A stretch of DNA of 64,000 nt from Flavobacteriaceae bacterium (GCA_014238425.1 JABABD010000016.1:62001-126000), one strand, 5' to 3'. Numbered from the stretch's first letter, positions 56,058 to 64,000 are shown. The notes: generated by a model from the sequence alone, not told the origin. Numbers and translations are program-made.

Positions 56058-57020
56058 TTAAATAATCATAGTAGTAATGTCATCGTTTGGCTGGGTGAAC
56101 GTGATTTCAGTGACTATTACGGCTTTTGGTGTTGTAGGTGGCGTGATGGATATGTTTATTTGATAATGACGCTTCCTCCAAACTATAGACAAAGGATTAT
56201 CTTCAAACGTTCCTTCTTTTGTTGAATATAGCCATTCTTGAGATGTTCCGTAATCTCCTTTTGTGGGTCCATTAGTTGATGTTTGATCAATTACTAAAAG
56301 ACTTTGGGGAATTCCATATTCTTTAACTAGAATATTGTAAAATGGCCTGTCAATGGCTCCAATTAATACGAACGAAACATTTTTGATAGCATTATTATCA
56401 TTAGTGCTTATTCTAGGGTGACACAGTTTTCCAAGAAAATTAAACCCTGATTCTTCTCTATTATGGTATTGGTTCTTAAGAATATTTAAATACCTCTTTG
56501 GAGTTGTATTAATACCGATAAGCTCTGCTTCTTTAATATTTTGACCCAATAAGCTTGGTATCTCTGGGATAACTTTGTTTTTGAAATCTATAGCACCTAT
56601 TGCTATTCGCGTGAATTTACTACTGCGATTAATTTGTACCTCAATATCAAATCCTTTACTATTCTTCCAAAATATGAATACTGGATTATCTTCAAATAAA
56701 CATGATTGGAGAGCGTAATCATTTTCTTTAACTTCGGATGTTTTAGGCTTTAATACTTGGCTCGGGTTGCCATAACTATTTATGATGTCATTATAAAAAG
56801 AAATGTTCATAGTTTCCCATATTGTTATTGAAATACTCTTGATTAGATCATCTTTATCGGTATGGATACCCAATTGTTTATATGATCTTCCTAAAAACTC
56901 ATAGTCAACGTTGGTATTGTATATGTGAGTAATTAAAATGGGTTTTGTGTCTAATTGAACATTTATTGGAAACTCGCTAATGTGCTTACCAATATAATTC
57001 ACTGGATTTTGGTTATTCAT
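56058..57020 (-). CDS. Hypothetical protein with two similar halves
   Basis: A 320-residue soluble protein of unknown family with no signal peptide. It appears to be an internal duplication: SFYNDIINSYGNPSQVL in the first half matches PFYNILVKEYGIPQSLL in the second, and LFEDNPVFIFWKNS matches TFEDNPLSIVWRKR. Each half is about 150 residues and ends in a beta-strand pattern. There is no catalytic motif I can recognise. It stands alone between a terminator and the divergent NRAMP gene (85 bases away). Confidence 0.7.
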   Translation of the reverse strand: MNNQNPVNYIGKHISEFPINVQLDTKPILITHIYNTNVDYEFLGRSYKQLGIHTDKDDLIKSISITIWETMNISFYNDIINSYGNPSQVLKPKTSEVKENDYALQSCLFEDNPVFIFWKNSKGFDIEVQINRSSKFTRIAIGAIDFKNKVIPEIPSLLGQNIKEAELIGINTTPKRYLNILKNQYHNREESGFNFLGKLCHPRISTNDNNAIKNVSFVLIGAIDRPFYNILVKEYGIPQSLLVIDQTSTNGPTKGDYGTSQEWLYSTKEGTFEDNPLSIVWRKRHYQINISITPPTTPKAVIVTEITFTQPNDDITTMII

Positions 57021-57105
57021 ATTTGTAATCGTAGAAGATGGTGACTTATGAATAGATTCATAAGTTATCTAAATATTTCTTTACTTAGCGTAAGATACAA
57101 AACGC

Positions 57106-58338
57106 ATGATTAAAAATTGGTTTAAAAACATTGGCCCAGGACCACTTATAGCGGCAGCTTTTATCGGCCCTGGAACAGTTACAGTTTGTACGCTGGCAGG
57201 CGTTAATTTTGGATTTGCTCTCTTATGGGCAATGCTGTTGTCTATTGTGGCGACGGTTGTTTTACAGGAAATGGCTGCTAGACTCGGTATTGTCACTCAA
57301 AAAGGATTGTCTGAAGTGATAAGAACAGAGATTGATCACCCTATCTTAAAAGTATTTGTGGTTGTTTTAATATTGGCGGCCATTGTTATTGGTAATGCAG
57401 CATATGAGGCTGGTAATATAAGTGGTGCAATTCTTGGCTTGGAGACTTTTGTAGAAAACCCCAATATTAATTTAGGTGAGGTAGCCCTTAATTACATTAG
57501 TTTCATTATTGGAATCATTGCATTTGTGCTATTGTATATTGGAAATTACAAAGTATTAGAGAAAGTGCTGGTCGGCTTGGTGATTCTTATGAGTCTAGCA
57601 TTCTTAACAACAGCTGTACTGACAAAGCCTAATCTTCTAGAATTGCTTAAAGGTGCTTTTATTCCTAAATTTCCAGATGAAAGTATCTTGACGGTCATTG
57701 CGTTGATCGGAACTACTGTGGTGCCTTATAACCTGTTTCTTCACGCGGCATTAGTAAAAGAGAAATGGACAAAAAAAGAAGATCTTAGTGTAGCTCGTAA
57801 AGACATGTTTATAGCCATTGTTCTTGGAGGGCTTGTGTCTATGGCTATTATTATTTCGGCAGCCGCTATCCAGTCTGGTGAGATTACTAATGCTGCTGGG
57901 TTAGCAAAAGGATTGGAGCCTTTATTTGGGAGCTTTTCTAAATACTTTATAGGCATAGGATTATTTGCAGCAGGTATCACAAGTGCTATAACAGCGCCCT
58001 TAGCTGCAGCTTATGTAGTAAAAGGATGTTTAGGATGGGATACCACTTTGAAATCTCCAAAATTTAGAGCTGTTTGGATGATTATTCTAGGCGTAGGTGT
58101 GCTCTTTTCTTCTTTGGGCTTCAAACCCATAGATATCATACAATTTGCACAAGTGGCAAATGGATTATTATTACCTATAATAGCTGGTTTATTATTGTGG
58201 ATCATGAATAAGAAATCATTGCTGGGAGATTATAAAAATAGCAAGCTAAATAATACTATAGGATTCCTGATTTTTGGAGTTACTTTGTTGTTATCTGTTG
58301 CTACTTTGAACAAGGTTTTTGGATTAAATTTGTTTTAA
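57106..58338 (+). CDS. NRAMP-fold transporter lacking the canonical metal ligands
   Basis: A 410-residue membrane protein with about 11 hydrophobic helices, aligned over its length to the NRAMP family. In helix 1 the invariant DPGN motif reads GPGT (G21, T24). In helix 6 the MPHN motif reads VPYN (V206, Y208). The three side chains that bind Mn/Fe in known NRAMPs (Asp, Asn, Met) are thus all replaced. The gene overlaps pxpA by one base (TAATG), so it is co-translated with 5-oxoprolinase. Transport of 5-oxoproline or another organic solute, not a metal, is inferred. Whether it still transports a metal is open. Confidence 0.85.
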   Translation: MIKNWFKNIGPGPLIAAAFIGPGTVTVCTLAGVNFGFALLWAMLLSIVATVVLQEMAARLGIVTQKGLSEVIRTEIDHPILKVFVVVLILAAIVIGNAAYEAGNISGAILGLETFVENPNINLGEVALNYISFIIGIIAFVLLYIGNYKVLEKVLVGLVILMSLAFLTTAVLTKPNLLELLKGAFIPKFPDESILTVIALIGTTVVPYNLFLHAALVKEKWTKKEDLSVARKDMFIAIVLGGLVSMAIIISAAAIQSGEITNAAGLAKGLEPLFGSFSKYFIGIGLFAAGITSAITAPLAAAYVVKGCLGWDTTLKSPKFRAVWMIILGVGVLFSSLGFKPIDIIQFAQVANGLLLPIIAGLLLWIMNKKSLLGDYKNSKLNNTIGFLIFGVTLLLSVATLNKVFGLNLF

Positions 58339-59078
58339 TGAAAGCATATTCAATTGATATTAATTGTGATGTAGGAGAAGGGATTGGCAATGAAGCTGAG
58401 CTTATGCCTTATATATCATCTTGCAATATCGCTTGCGGAGGTCATGCTGGAGATAAGAATACCATGCTTGAGGTCGTGAAACTTGCCAAGCAACACAAGG
58501 TTAAAATAGGTGCACACCCTTCATTTCCTGACAAAGCAAATTTCGGTAGACAAAGAATAAACATATCTTATGCTGCATTATATCAATCTTTAAAAAACCA
58601 AATAAGAGTACTCCAGGATGTTATGAGAGAAGAGCATGTACAATTACATCATGTAAAACCTCATGGTGCGTTATATAATTTAGCCGCTGTAGACAAAGAA
58701 ATTGCTATGGTAATCGTAGAAGTAATGAAGCGATTTCATTTAGCGCTTAAATTATACGTTTCATATAAATCAGTAATAGCGGATATAGCAATACAAGCAA
58801 ATATTCCAATCACATACGAAGCATTTGCTGATAGAAATTATAATGCAGATCTAACCTTGGTGTCTCGCCAAAATAATAATGCCATGATAACAGACTCTGC
58901 CGTATTATTCACTCATGTACAGCGCATGATTTTTGACAAAAAAGTACGTGTAATAAGTGGAGTAGAAGTAGCAATAAAAGCGGACACATTTTGTATTCAT
59001 GGAGATAATCCCAAGGCTGTAAAATTAATTGAAAATCTTGTTAAGAAACTAACAGAAAGTAACGTTGTAATCGAGTGA
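58338..59078 (+). CDS. pxpA: 5-oxoprolinase subunit A (LamB/YcsF family)
   Basis: A 246-residue cytoplasmic protein with the LamB/YcsF opening SIDINCDVGEG and NIACGGHAGD (residues about 4-40), the IGAHPSFPD segment near 55 and VKPHGALYN near 108. With PxpB and PxpC it forms the ATP-dependent prokaryotic 5-oxoprolinase, which opens 5-oxoproline to glutamate. The start overlaps the NRAMP stop by one base. The next gene begins four bases after its stop. Confidence 0.93.
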   Translation: MKAYSIDINCDVGEGIGNEAELMPYISSCNIACGGHAGDKNTMLEVVKLAKQHKVKIGAHPSFPDKANFGRQRINISYAALYQSLKNQIRVLQDVMREEHVQLHHVKPHGALYNLAAVDKEIAMVIVEVMKRFHLALKLYVSYKSVIADIAIQANIPITYEAFADRNYNADLTLVSRQNNNAMITDSAVLFTHVQRMIFDKKVRVISGVEVAIKADTFCIHGDNPKAVKLIENLVKKLTESNVVIE

Positions 59079-59082
59079 TTTT

Positions 59083-59817
59083 TTGAACCCATTTGAACTC
59101 ACATATACATCTTTTGGAGAGCGTTCAATATTAATTGAATGGCCCGAAAAAGTAAATGAAAATACCCTAAAAGACATTGTGAGATTTAAAAATAGACTTA
59201 AAAAATCAAATATTAAATCTTTAGTTGATATAAACTCTTCATATAACTCGTTATTAATTAATTATGATTCGTATATAGAGAATATCTATGATGCCTTTTC
59301 AGAACTAAAAGCTCTATATTCTGTGAAAGATAGTCAAAAAAAATCCACATGTAAACTGTGGAAAATCCCAGTGTGTTATGATGCTCTTTTTGCTTCAGAT
59401 ATGTCTAATTTTTCTGAAGAGAAAAAATTAAAAATCGAAGAGGTAGTGCGCTTACATTCTTCGGTAGTTTATACTATATATTTTATTGGTTTTTTACCTG
59501 GATTTTTATACTTGGGCGGGTTGGATAGAAGATTGTTTTTTCCAAGAAAAGACACGCCAAATTTAAACGTAAAAAAAGGATCTTTAGCCATAGGAGGAGA
59601 ACAGACAGGAATCTATCCACAAAACTCTCCAGGTGGCTGGCATATTATTGGTAATTCGCCTATTGATTTTTTTGATATTACAAAGGAACGACCCTGTTTT
59701 GCATCAGCAGGAGATAGGCTTCAGTTTATACCTGTTGATTATAAAACCTATAATGATATAAAAACACTTGTTGAAGCTCGTGTATATCAGCTAGAAAGTG
59801 AGGTGTTTGATGATTAA
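59083..59817 (+). CDS. pxpB: 5-oxoprolinase subunit B (KipI-like)
   Basis: A 244-residue protein of the KipI/PxpB family; the hallmark GFLPGFLYLGGLD segment is near residue 138 and GGEQTGIYPQNSPGGWHIIG near 170. The start is a TTG four bases after the pxpA stop; no ATG occurs in a sensible place. The protein works in complex with PxpC. The 3' end overlaps the pxpC start by eight bases. Confidence 0.9.
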   Translation: MNPFELTYTSFGERSILIEWPEKVNENTLKDIVRFKNRLKKSNIKSLVDINSSYNSLLINYDSYIENIYDAFSELKALYSVKDSQKKSTCKLWKIPVCYDALFASDMSNFSEEKKLKIEEVVRLHSSVVYTIYFIGFLPGFLYLGGLDRRLFFPRKDTPNLNVKKGSLAIGGEQTGIYPQNSPGGWHIIGNSPIDFFDITKERPCFASAGDRLQFIPVDYKTYNDIKTLVEARVYQLESEVFDD

Positions 59818-60652
59818 AGTTATTAGATCTGGGTTTTTTACCACAATTCAGGATTCAGGTAGAGTTGGATACCGCGAGTTTGGTGTGCCAGTTTCTGGTC
59901 CAATGGATGTGTATTCTTCTGGATTGGCAAACGCCTTGCTTGGTAATGATCAGCGCGATGCCGTTATGGAAATTACTATGACGGGACCTAAATTGCTTTT
60001 TCAGTCAGATACTTCTATATGTATTACAGGAGCTGCTATGAATCCGATTATTAATGGTGTACCTATAATATATAATCATATGATCGCTGTTAGCAAGAAT
60101 GATGTATTGTCTTTTGGTAAACTAGAATCTGGTTGTAGAGTTTATTTGGCCGTTTCTGGAGGTTTTCAAACGGAGAAAGTGATGGGTAGCAGAAGCATGT
60201 ACCCTAATATTACGTCTAAGAATCTTGTTGAGAATGATGATATTATTGAAATACCTATACAATCAAGAACTTTTACAAAAACTTATGCATCGATAAAATC
60301 TACCAATGATATATTCTCGTCAAATGAAATTGAAGTTTTTTTCGGACCAGAATTTAATATGCTCTCCAAGGATCTTCAGAGTGCTTTACAATCTAACGTG
60401 TTTACGATTTCTAATAATAATAATAGGATGGGGTATCAATTAAAAGAGAACATGGAAAATAACCTTAAAAGCATTTTAACAGGCCCTGTCTTACCAGGTA
60501 CTGTCCAGTTGACACCTTCAGGTAAATTAATAGTCTTGATGCGAGATGGCCAAACTACAGGAGGATATCCAAGGGTATTGCAGCTTAAGGAAGCATCAAT
60601 AAATGTTCTTTCGCAGAAAAGGGTTGGTGATTCCATTAAATTTCGATTTTGA
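59810..60652 (+). CDS. pxpC: 5-oxoprolinase subunit C (KipA/biotin-dependent carboxyltransferase-like)
   Basis: A 280-residue protein with the PxpC/KipA opening FFTTIQDSGRVGYREFGVP and SGPMDVYS, the VMGSRSMYPN stretch near residue 125, and the C-terminal VLMRDGQTTGGYPRVLQ segment. The chosen ATG at 59810 lies in an eight-base overlap with pxpB; a GTG four codons upstream gives a slightly longer frame but is less likely. It completes the ATP-dependent 5-oxoprolinase. Its last 17 bases overlap the end of a convergent gene. Confidence 0.92.
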   Translation: MIKVIRSGFFTTIQDSGRVGYREFGVPVSGPMDVYSSGLANALLGNDQRDAVMEITMTGPKLLFQSDTSICITGAAMNPIINGVPIIYNHMIAVSKNDVLSFGKLESGCRVYLAVSGGFQTEKVMGSRSMYPNITSKNLVENDDIIEIPIQSRTFTKTYASIKSTNDIFSSNEIEVFFGPEFNMLSKDLQSALQSNVFTISNNNNRMGYQLKENMENNLKSILTGPVLPGTVQLTPSGKLIVLMRDGQTTGGYPRVLQLKEASINVLSQKRVGDSIKFRF

Positions 60653-61178
60653 TTTGATTAGAAATAAGATTTAAGGCGTCTTCTTCACCTACTAAAGTTT
60701 TTACTTTATGTGCCAACTCTTTAGTGTTTTCTTGTTTGAGTAATGTTCTCCAAACAGCCAGAATAAAATCGCGATAATTAAGACCGTGATTCCAAGAGAA
60801 TTGATGCATTTCCAGTTGTTCTTCAAGAAGGTCTTTTATGATTTTTTCAGCTTCTCTTATTTTAAGTTCTACTGGAGAAATAACATTGATCATGGTATCT
60901 TTTGCAGGTTCAACCAACTCTAAAAGGACATTTATATCATGGTGTTCATCAGGAATCTTTTGATTGTTCGCTATTTGACTAGCAATCAATTGACCTCTAA
61001 ATCCAGCCATTTCTAAACTTTCATTATAATTAAAACCGCGTAATAACTGCTCAGAAGTTAATAGCCATTCTTTTAAACGCTCTATACAATTGAAATCTTT
61101 TTGTTTTATCCGAAAAGATATTTCAGAAATTTTGGCAAATTGAGAATTCAACGCTTCGTAAATTTTTAGATGTGACAT
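60636..61178 (-). CDS. Hypothetical helical protein
   Basis: A 180-residue protein, mostly charged and predicted helical, with no signal peptide or membrane segment. I do not recognise a family. The stop lies 17 bases inside pxpC on the other strand. It stands alone on its strand, and upstream of its start is a hairpin-rich region (61247-61287). Confidence 0.7.
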   Translation of the reverse strand: MSHLKIYEALNSQFAKISEISFRIKQKDFNCIERLKEWLLTSEQLLRGFNYNESLEMAGFRGQLIASQIANNQKIPDEHHDINVLLELVEPAKDTMINVISPVELKIREAEKIIKDLLEEQLEMHQFSWNHGLNYRDFILAVWRTLLKQENTKELAHKVKTLVGEEDALNLISNQIKIEI

Positions 61179-61246
61179 GACTAAGTAGCTTTTTATAATG
61201 CTAAACTATCTCAAATATGGTACTAAAAGCAAGAGGAAAATACATT

Positions 61247-61290
61247 GAATTGTAGGGGAAAATGCCCCTTTTTTAAGGGGAATTGTACGG
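61247..61290. promoter_or_regulatory. Overlapping G4/C4 inverted repeats flanked by GAATTGTA direct repeats
   Basis: The region holds GGGG-AAAATG-CCCC (61255-61268) followed by CCCCTT-TTTT-AAGGGG (61265-61280). The two hairpins share the same CCCC and exclude each other. The octamer GAATTGTA occurs at 61247-61254 and 61280-61287. It lies 160 bases upstream of the rightward gene at 61450 and about 75 upstream of the leftward gene's start, so it may be an operator or a folding switch. Confidence 0.5.
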
Positions 61291-61449
61291 TATTTATTAC
61301 ATGAGTATTGGTGTAAAAATCTGATAATTAGATAGTTAATTGTATTTGTTAACAATTGACTGGTTGTAAATTGTAAGGCGAAAGCTTATTATTGCGATGT
61401 TTTTCGATAAATTAGATACCAAATAATTAACTAAAAACATTTTACTATT

Positions 61450-61950
61450 ATGAAAAAACTAGCTTTATTATTATTAGGAATCTTATTAGGTTTTCTTTTG
61501 TGTTACTTTTTCTTTTGCAAAGCAGCAGCACTGACTGAAGAAGAAGGTGTTCCTCCAAAACCAAAAGGAGCTATTACATCTATTGAGGCCACAAAATTGA
61601 GTCATGGTTTTGATTCACGACATGCTGTTATTGGAGAATACATTAAAGCGAACGATAACCGATCTAGCTGGTATTCTCTGGATCAAATAAATAAATTTTT
61701 AGCGCATGCAGCATATGAAGCGGGTACACTTAATTATACTATGGACGGTGTTCGTATTTATGTAGGTGCATATGCTCCAGGTACTAATAATGGCTATACT
61801 ACCATGTTTATGGTGCCTACAGGAACTCCTAATAGACAAGAAGGGAGCATGCTTAACCTGAATTTGCAGGGAGGTGGTGATATACCTGGAGGCGGCGGTC
61901 TTAATTATGGTGGTGCAGGAGATCCTCCAAACTCAAATTATCCACAATAA
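61450..61950 (+). CDS. Hypothetical exported or membrane-anchored protein with Gly-rich tail
   Basis: A 166-residue protein with one N-terminal hydrophobic segment (about residues 4-22) containing two Cys, possibly an anchor rather than a cleaved signal. The middle (about 45-125) is a compact domain with SIEATKLSHGFDSRH and AAYEAG. The last 30 residues are rich in Gly, Pro and Asn (GGGDIPGGGGLNYGG) and probably disordered. No family is recognised. It begins a rightward cluster leading to a kinase and regulator. Confidence 0.7.
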   Translation: MKKLALLLLGILLGFLLCYFFFCKAAALTEEEGVPPKPKGAITSIEATKLSHGFDSRHAVIGEYIKANDNRSSWYSLDQINKFLAHAAYEAGTLNYTMDGVRIYVGAYAPGTNNGYTTMFMVPTGTPNRQEGSMLNLNLQGGGDIPGGGGLNYGGAGDPPNSNYPQ

Positions 61951-61966
61951 TAATTTAGAATCCTTA

Positions 61967-62626
61967 ATGGAAGATTTAAGATTTTATTCGAAGTATTTAG
62001 CTTTATTTGTATGTATTCTTGGTACTATTAAATACAAGGATATAAAAAACACTAAAGCTAAGTACTTTTTATTTTCCATTTGGTTTTTAGTAATCATTGA
62101 GATTGTTGGAGAGAATTTTTATGCGTGGTTTGGTACTAAACACAGTCGTTCACCAGTATATAATTTTTATACGATAGTTCAGTTTACCTTTTATTTGTGG
62201 TGGTATCGGAGTTTAATGCAGTCTTTAAAACGCAAACGTATAATTACATGGTTTATAATGTTAAACATAGTGTTTACTATTATAAATGCGATTTATGTTC
62301 AAGATCCTTTTCGAGAGTTAACTTCTTTTTCTTATGCTCTAGGAGTTATTTTTTTAGTAACAACTATTTGTTATTATTTCATTGAAGTTTTTCAAAGCGA
62401 AAAAATATTAAAAATAAGAAGCTCTATGTATTTTTGGGTTAGTCTTGGATTACTTTTATTTCATGCAGCTTTTATGCCTTTCTTTTTTGCTCATAGTTAT
62501 TTTATTGATGGAAATTTGAAACTTTTAAGTTTAGTCAATTTCTTTCTTTGTTCTATTATGTACATATGCTTTGCCATTGGATTTTTTAAAGTAAAAGAAA
62601 GCGCTAATGAATATAAACTAGGCTAA
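61967..62626 (+). CDS. Hypothetical polytopic membrane protein
   Basis: A 219-residue protein with about six transmembrane segments, rich in Phe, Tyr and Trp (for example FTFYLWWYRSLM and SMYFWVSLGLLLFHAAFMPFFF). The chosen start is the ATG at 61967; a longer frame reaching 61874 overlaps the upstream gene and is hydrophilic without support. It could be the membrane sensor part that accompanies the short kinase downstream. It starts 17 bases after the preceding gene and is 5 bases before a 41-residue gene. Confidence 0.8.
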   Translation: MEDLRFYSKYLALFVCILGTIKYKDIKNTKAKYFLFSIWFLVIIEIVGENFYAWFGTKHSRSPVYNFYTIVQFTFYLWWYRSLMQSLKRKRIITWFIMLNIVFTIINAIYVQDPFRELTSFSYALGVIFLVTTICYYFIEVFQSEKILKIRSSMYFWVSLGLLLFHAAFMPFFFAHSYFIDGNLKLLSLVNFFLCSIMYICFAIGFFKVKESANEYKLG

Positions 62627-62631
62627 ACTAT

Positions 62632-62757
62632 ATGGAAAACATTCAACTTATGGTTATTATAAGTTCCTCTATACTTTTTGTTGGTGTAATAGGACTTATA
62701 ACTGTATTTTGGTATTTGAATTCAAAGAAACAGGCATTATTAAATAAAAGTACATAA
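62632..62757 (+). CDS. 41-residue single-span membrane protein
   Basis: An ATG five bases after the membrane protein stop opens a 41-codon frame that ends exactly at the kinase start (TAA then ATG with no gap). It has one strong transmembrane segment (about residues 7-27, with VGVIGLITVFWYL) and a basic Lys-rich tail. Its perfect fit between two genes and its composition support a real small gene, perhaps an accessory of the kinase. Confidence 0.6.
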   Translation: MENIQLMVIISSSILFVGVIGLITVFWYLNSKKQALLNKST

Positions 62758-63579
62758 ATGGTATTAAGTAGTTTGTATATGCAAGTTGAAAAAGAACTAG
62801 GACAAGACGATATTACGCTTCTTATAGCAGCATCTTCTATCGTGCTTATTATTCTTTTAGTTACTGTTGTAATGCTGTTTGTCTATTTTCAAAAAAAGAA
62901 ACTCAAATTTATTCTAGATCGCCAAGATGCCGAGCGTCGTTACTTGGAAGAACTTGCCAACGCCCAGTTGGAGACACAAGAACAGACGTTAAAGAATATC
63001 GGTTGGGAATTGCATGACAATGTAGGACAGTTGTTATCTGTAGCTAATATGCAACTTAATGTTATTTCTACTGAAGTGCCAGAAGACACAAAAATACGTT
63101 TTGAGGAAACACGTGATATTATTAATAAAAGCCTCAAAGAAGTTAGAGCGCTTTCAAAATCATTGAATAGTGATGTGATACAAAACATTGGCCTTGAAAA
63201 ATCAATTAAAAATGAAATTGAGAGATTCAATAAACTAAAATTTGTTGATGCAACTTTAAAAATCAAGGGACGTCACGATTATGAAATAAATCCAAAAGAC
63301 GAAATTATCATTTTTAGAATTCTACAAGAATTTATGTCCAACTCTATTAAACACTCCAAGGCCAAGAACCTTAATGTCACTCTTAATTATCTTATTGATA
63401 AGCTAAATATTGAAATAACCGATGATGGTATTGGATTCAATATCAAAGAGGCGAAAAAAGGCTCAGGTTTGATAAATATGGAGAGCAGGGCAAAACTAAT
63501 TAATACTGATTTTTCGATTAAATCTTCTGAAAATCAAGGAGTTTCACTAACTTTAAGCTACCCAATCAAAACATCATAA
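62758..63579 (+). CDS. HisKA_3 (NarL-type) sensor histidine kinase
   Basis: A 273-residue kinase with one transmembrane segment (about residues 23-44), a coiled region, and a HisKA_3/HATPase module. The phosphorylated residue is H86 in WELHDNVGQLLS; the HATPase N-box lies near ILQEFMSNSIKHSKAKN (about 185) and the G-box near GSGLINMESR (about 238). The periplasmic part is very short, so sensing probably depends on another membrane protein, such as the polytopic neighbour. A second in-frame ATG at 62779 is possible. It precedes a LuxR-type regulator gene by two bases. Confidence 0.88.
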   Translation: MVLSSLYMQVEKELGQDDITLLIAASSIVLIILLVTVVMLFVYFQKKKLKFILDRQDAERRYLEELANAQLETQEQTLKNIGWELHDNVGQLLSVANMQLNVISTEVPEDTKIRFEETRDIINKSLKEVRALSKSLNSDVIQNIGLEKSIKNEIERFNKLKFVDATLKIKGRHDYEINPKDEIIIFRILQEFMSNSIKHSKAKNLNVTLNYLIDKLNIEITDDGIGFNIKEAKKGSGLINMESRAKLINTDFSIKSSENQGVSLTLSYPIKTS

Positions 63580-63581
63580 TC

Positions 63582-64000
63582 ATGAGTACTTATAAAGTAG
63601 CTATAGTAGATGATCATACGTTATTCGCAGACTCTTTAATGGGTTTAATTAATAATTTCAATAATTTTGAAGTTCAATATTGTGTTACTAATGGTCAAGA
63701 ATTGGTAGATAAATTGACACCGAAAGAAGATTTTCCAGATGTTATTTTACTGGATATTAACATGCCAGTTATGAATGGTATTCAAACCATGATTTGGTTA
63801 TGTCATAACCAACCAAGTTTGAAGGTTTTAGCACTCTCTATGGATGATAGTGAGGAAACTATTATAAAGATGCTTAGAAATGGAGCTAAAGGCTATTTAT
63901 TGAAGGATATACATCCAGATGAGTTAGAAAATGCCCTAAATCAAGTTATTGAAAAAGGCTTCTATTATACAGAAAAAGTATCTAACTCTCTCATTGGCTC
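63582..64000 (+). CDS. LuxR/NarL-type response regulator (3' truncated by the window)
   Basis: The start ATG lies two bases after the kinase stop. The visible 139 codons cover the receiver domain: acidic pair DDH at residues 10-12, phosphoacceptor in VILLDINMPVMNG near residue 57, and the switch lysine in GYLLKDIHPDELE near 107. A LuxR-type helix-turn-helix is expected beyond the window edge but is not seen. It pairs with the HisKA_3 kinase. Confidence 0.85.
   Translation, partial: MSTYKVAIVDDHTLFADSLMGLINNFNNFEVQYCVTNGQELVDKLTPKEDFPDVILLDINMPVMNGIQTMIWLCHNQPSLKVLALSMDDSEETIIKMLRNGAKGYLLKDIHPDELENALNQVIEKGFYYTEKVSNSLIG

Noticed and set aside
61874-61966. 31-codon N-terminal extension of the polytopic membrane protein
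   Set aside because: It overlaps the Gly-rich end of the preceding gene in another frame; the ATG at 61967 is well placed.
1-64000. tRNA, rRNA, IS elements, prophage, CRISPR
   Set aside because: None was seen in the intergenic regions read on both strands; no transposase, integrase or cas-like protein is encoded.

Overview
The window is a 64 kb, AT-rich stretch from a Bacteroidota chromosome, most likely a marine member of the Flavobacteriaceae. The evidence is a SusC/SusD pair, type IX secretion (T9SS) sorting tails, many lipoproteins with a Cys-Ser/Lys-Asx start, BspA-type repeats, a LytTR system with a TPR kinase, and almost no purine-rich ribosome binding sites. No rRNA, tRNA, CRISPR array, insertion sequence or phage gene was seen. 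Gene density is high and no gene-free stretch exceeds 300 bases.

Layout. (1) 0-9.4 kb: a beta-glucan (laminarin-type) block, with a GH30 lipoprotein, a GPH-type sugar symporter, a GH17 enzyme with no export signal, a large VCBS/ASPIC lipoprotein and a T9SS-exported protein that looks like a pair of binding modules. (2) 9.4-23 kb: two divergent operons for oxidative (3-keto) glycoside breakdown. Leftward are a GMC dehydrogenase with a predicted Fe-S cluster, its Tat-exported small subunit and a DUF1080 hydrolase. Rightward are a TIM-barrel lipoprotein, a NupG-like permease, a Gfo/Idh/MocA oxidoreductase, a second TIM-barrel enzyme, a second DUF1080 hydrolase, a sodium:solute symporter and a single-chain GlpK-GlpD fusion. 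(3) 23-29.4 kb: a TPR sensor kinase and LytTR regulator, then a BspA-like T9SS protein and a surface lipoprotein with cadherin-like repeats.

(4) 29.6-44.6 kb: a leftward operon run of LacI regulator, SusC, SusD, two VCBS/ASPIC lipoproteins, a vanadium-haloperoxidase-like PAP2 lipoprotein and a GyrI-domain protein. (5) 44.7-56 kb: a DASS transporter with a TonB-dependent receptor, YifB/ComM, an MBOAT/SGNH/hexapeptide-transferase set and an M16 protease. (6) 56-64 kb: a duplicated-domain hypothetical protein, an NRAMP-fold transporter joined to pxpABC (5-oxoprolinase), and a small-membrane-protein cluster leading into a HisKA_3 kinase and a LuxR-type regulator cut by the window end.

How it may fit together. 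Two 20-base sites that differ at one position, one between the divergent keto-glycoside operons (12813-12832) and one upstream of susC (43472-43491), are LacI-type operators. They suggest that the LacI protein beside susC controls both outer-membrane import and oxidative glycoside breakdown 30 kb away. The strongest candidates for something new are the NRAMP homologue that has lost its metal ligands beside 5-oxoprolinase, the GlpK-GlpD fusion, the VCBS/haloperoxidase/SusCD assembly, and the two-site LacI regulon. All functions are inferred by reading the sequence; no search was run.
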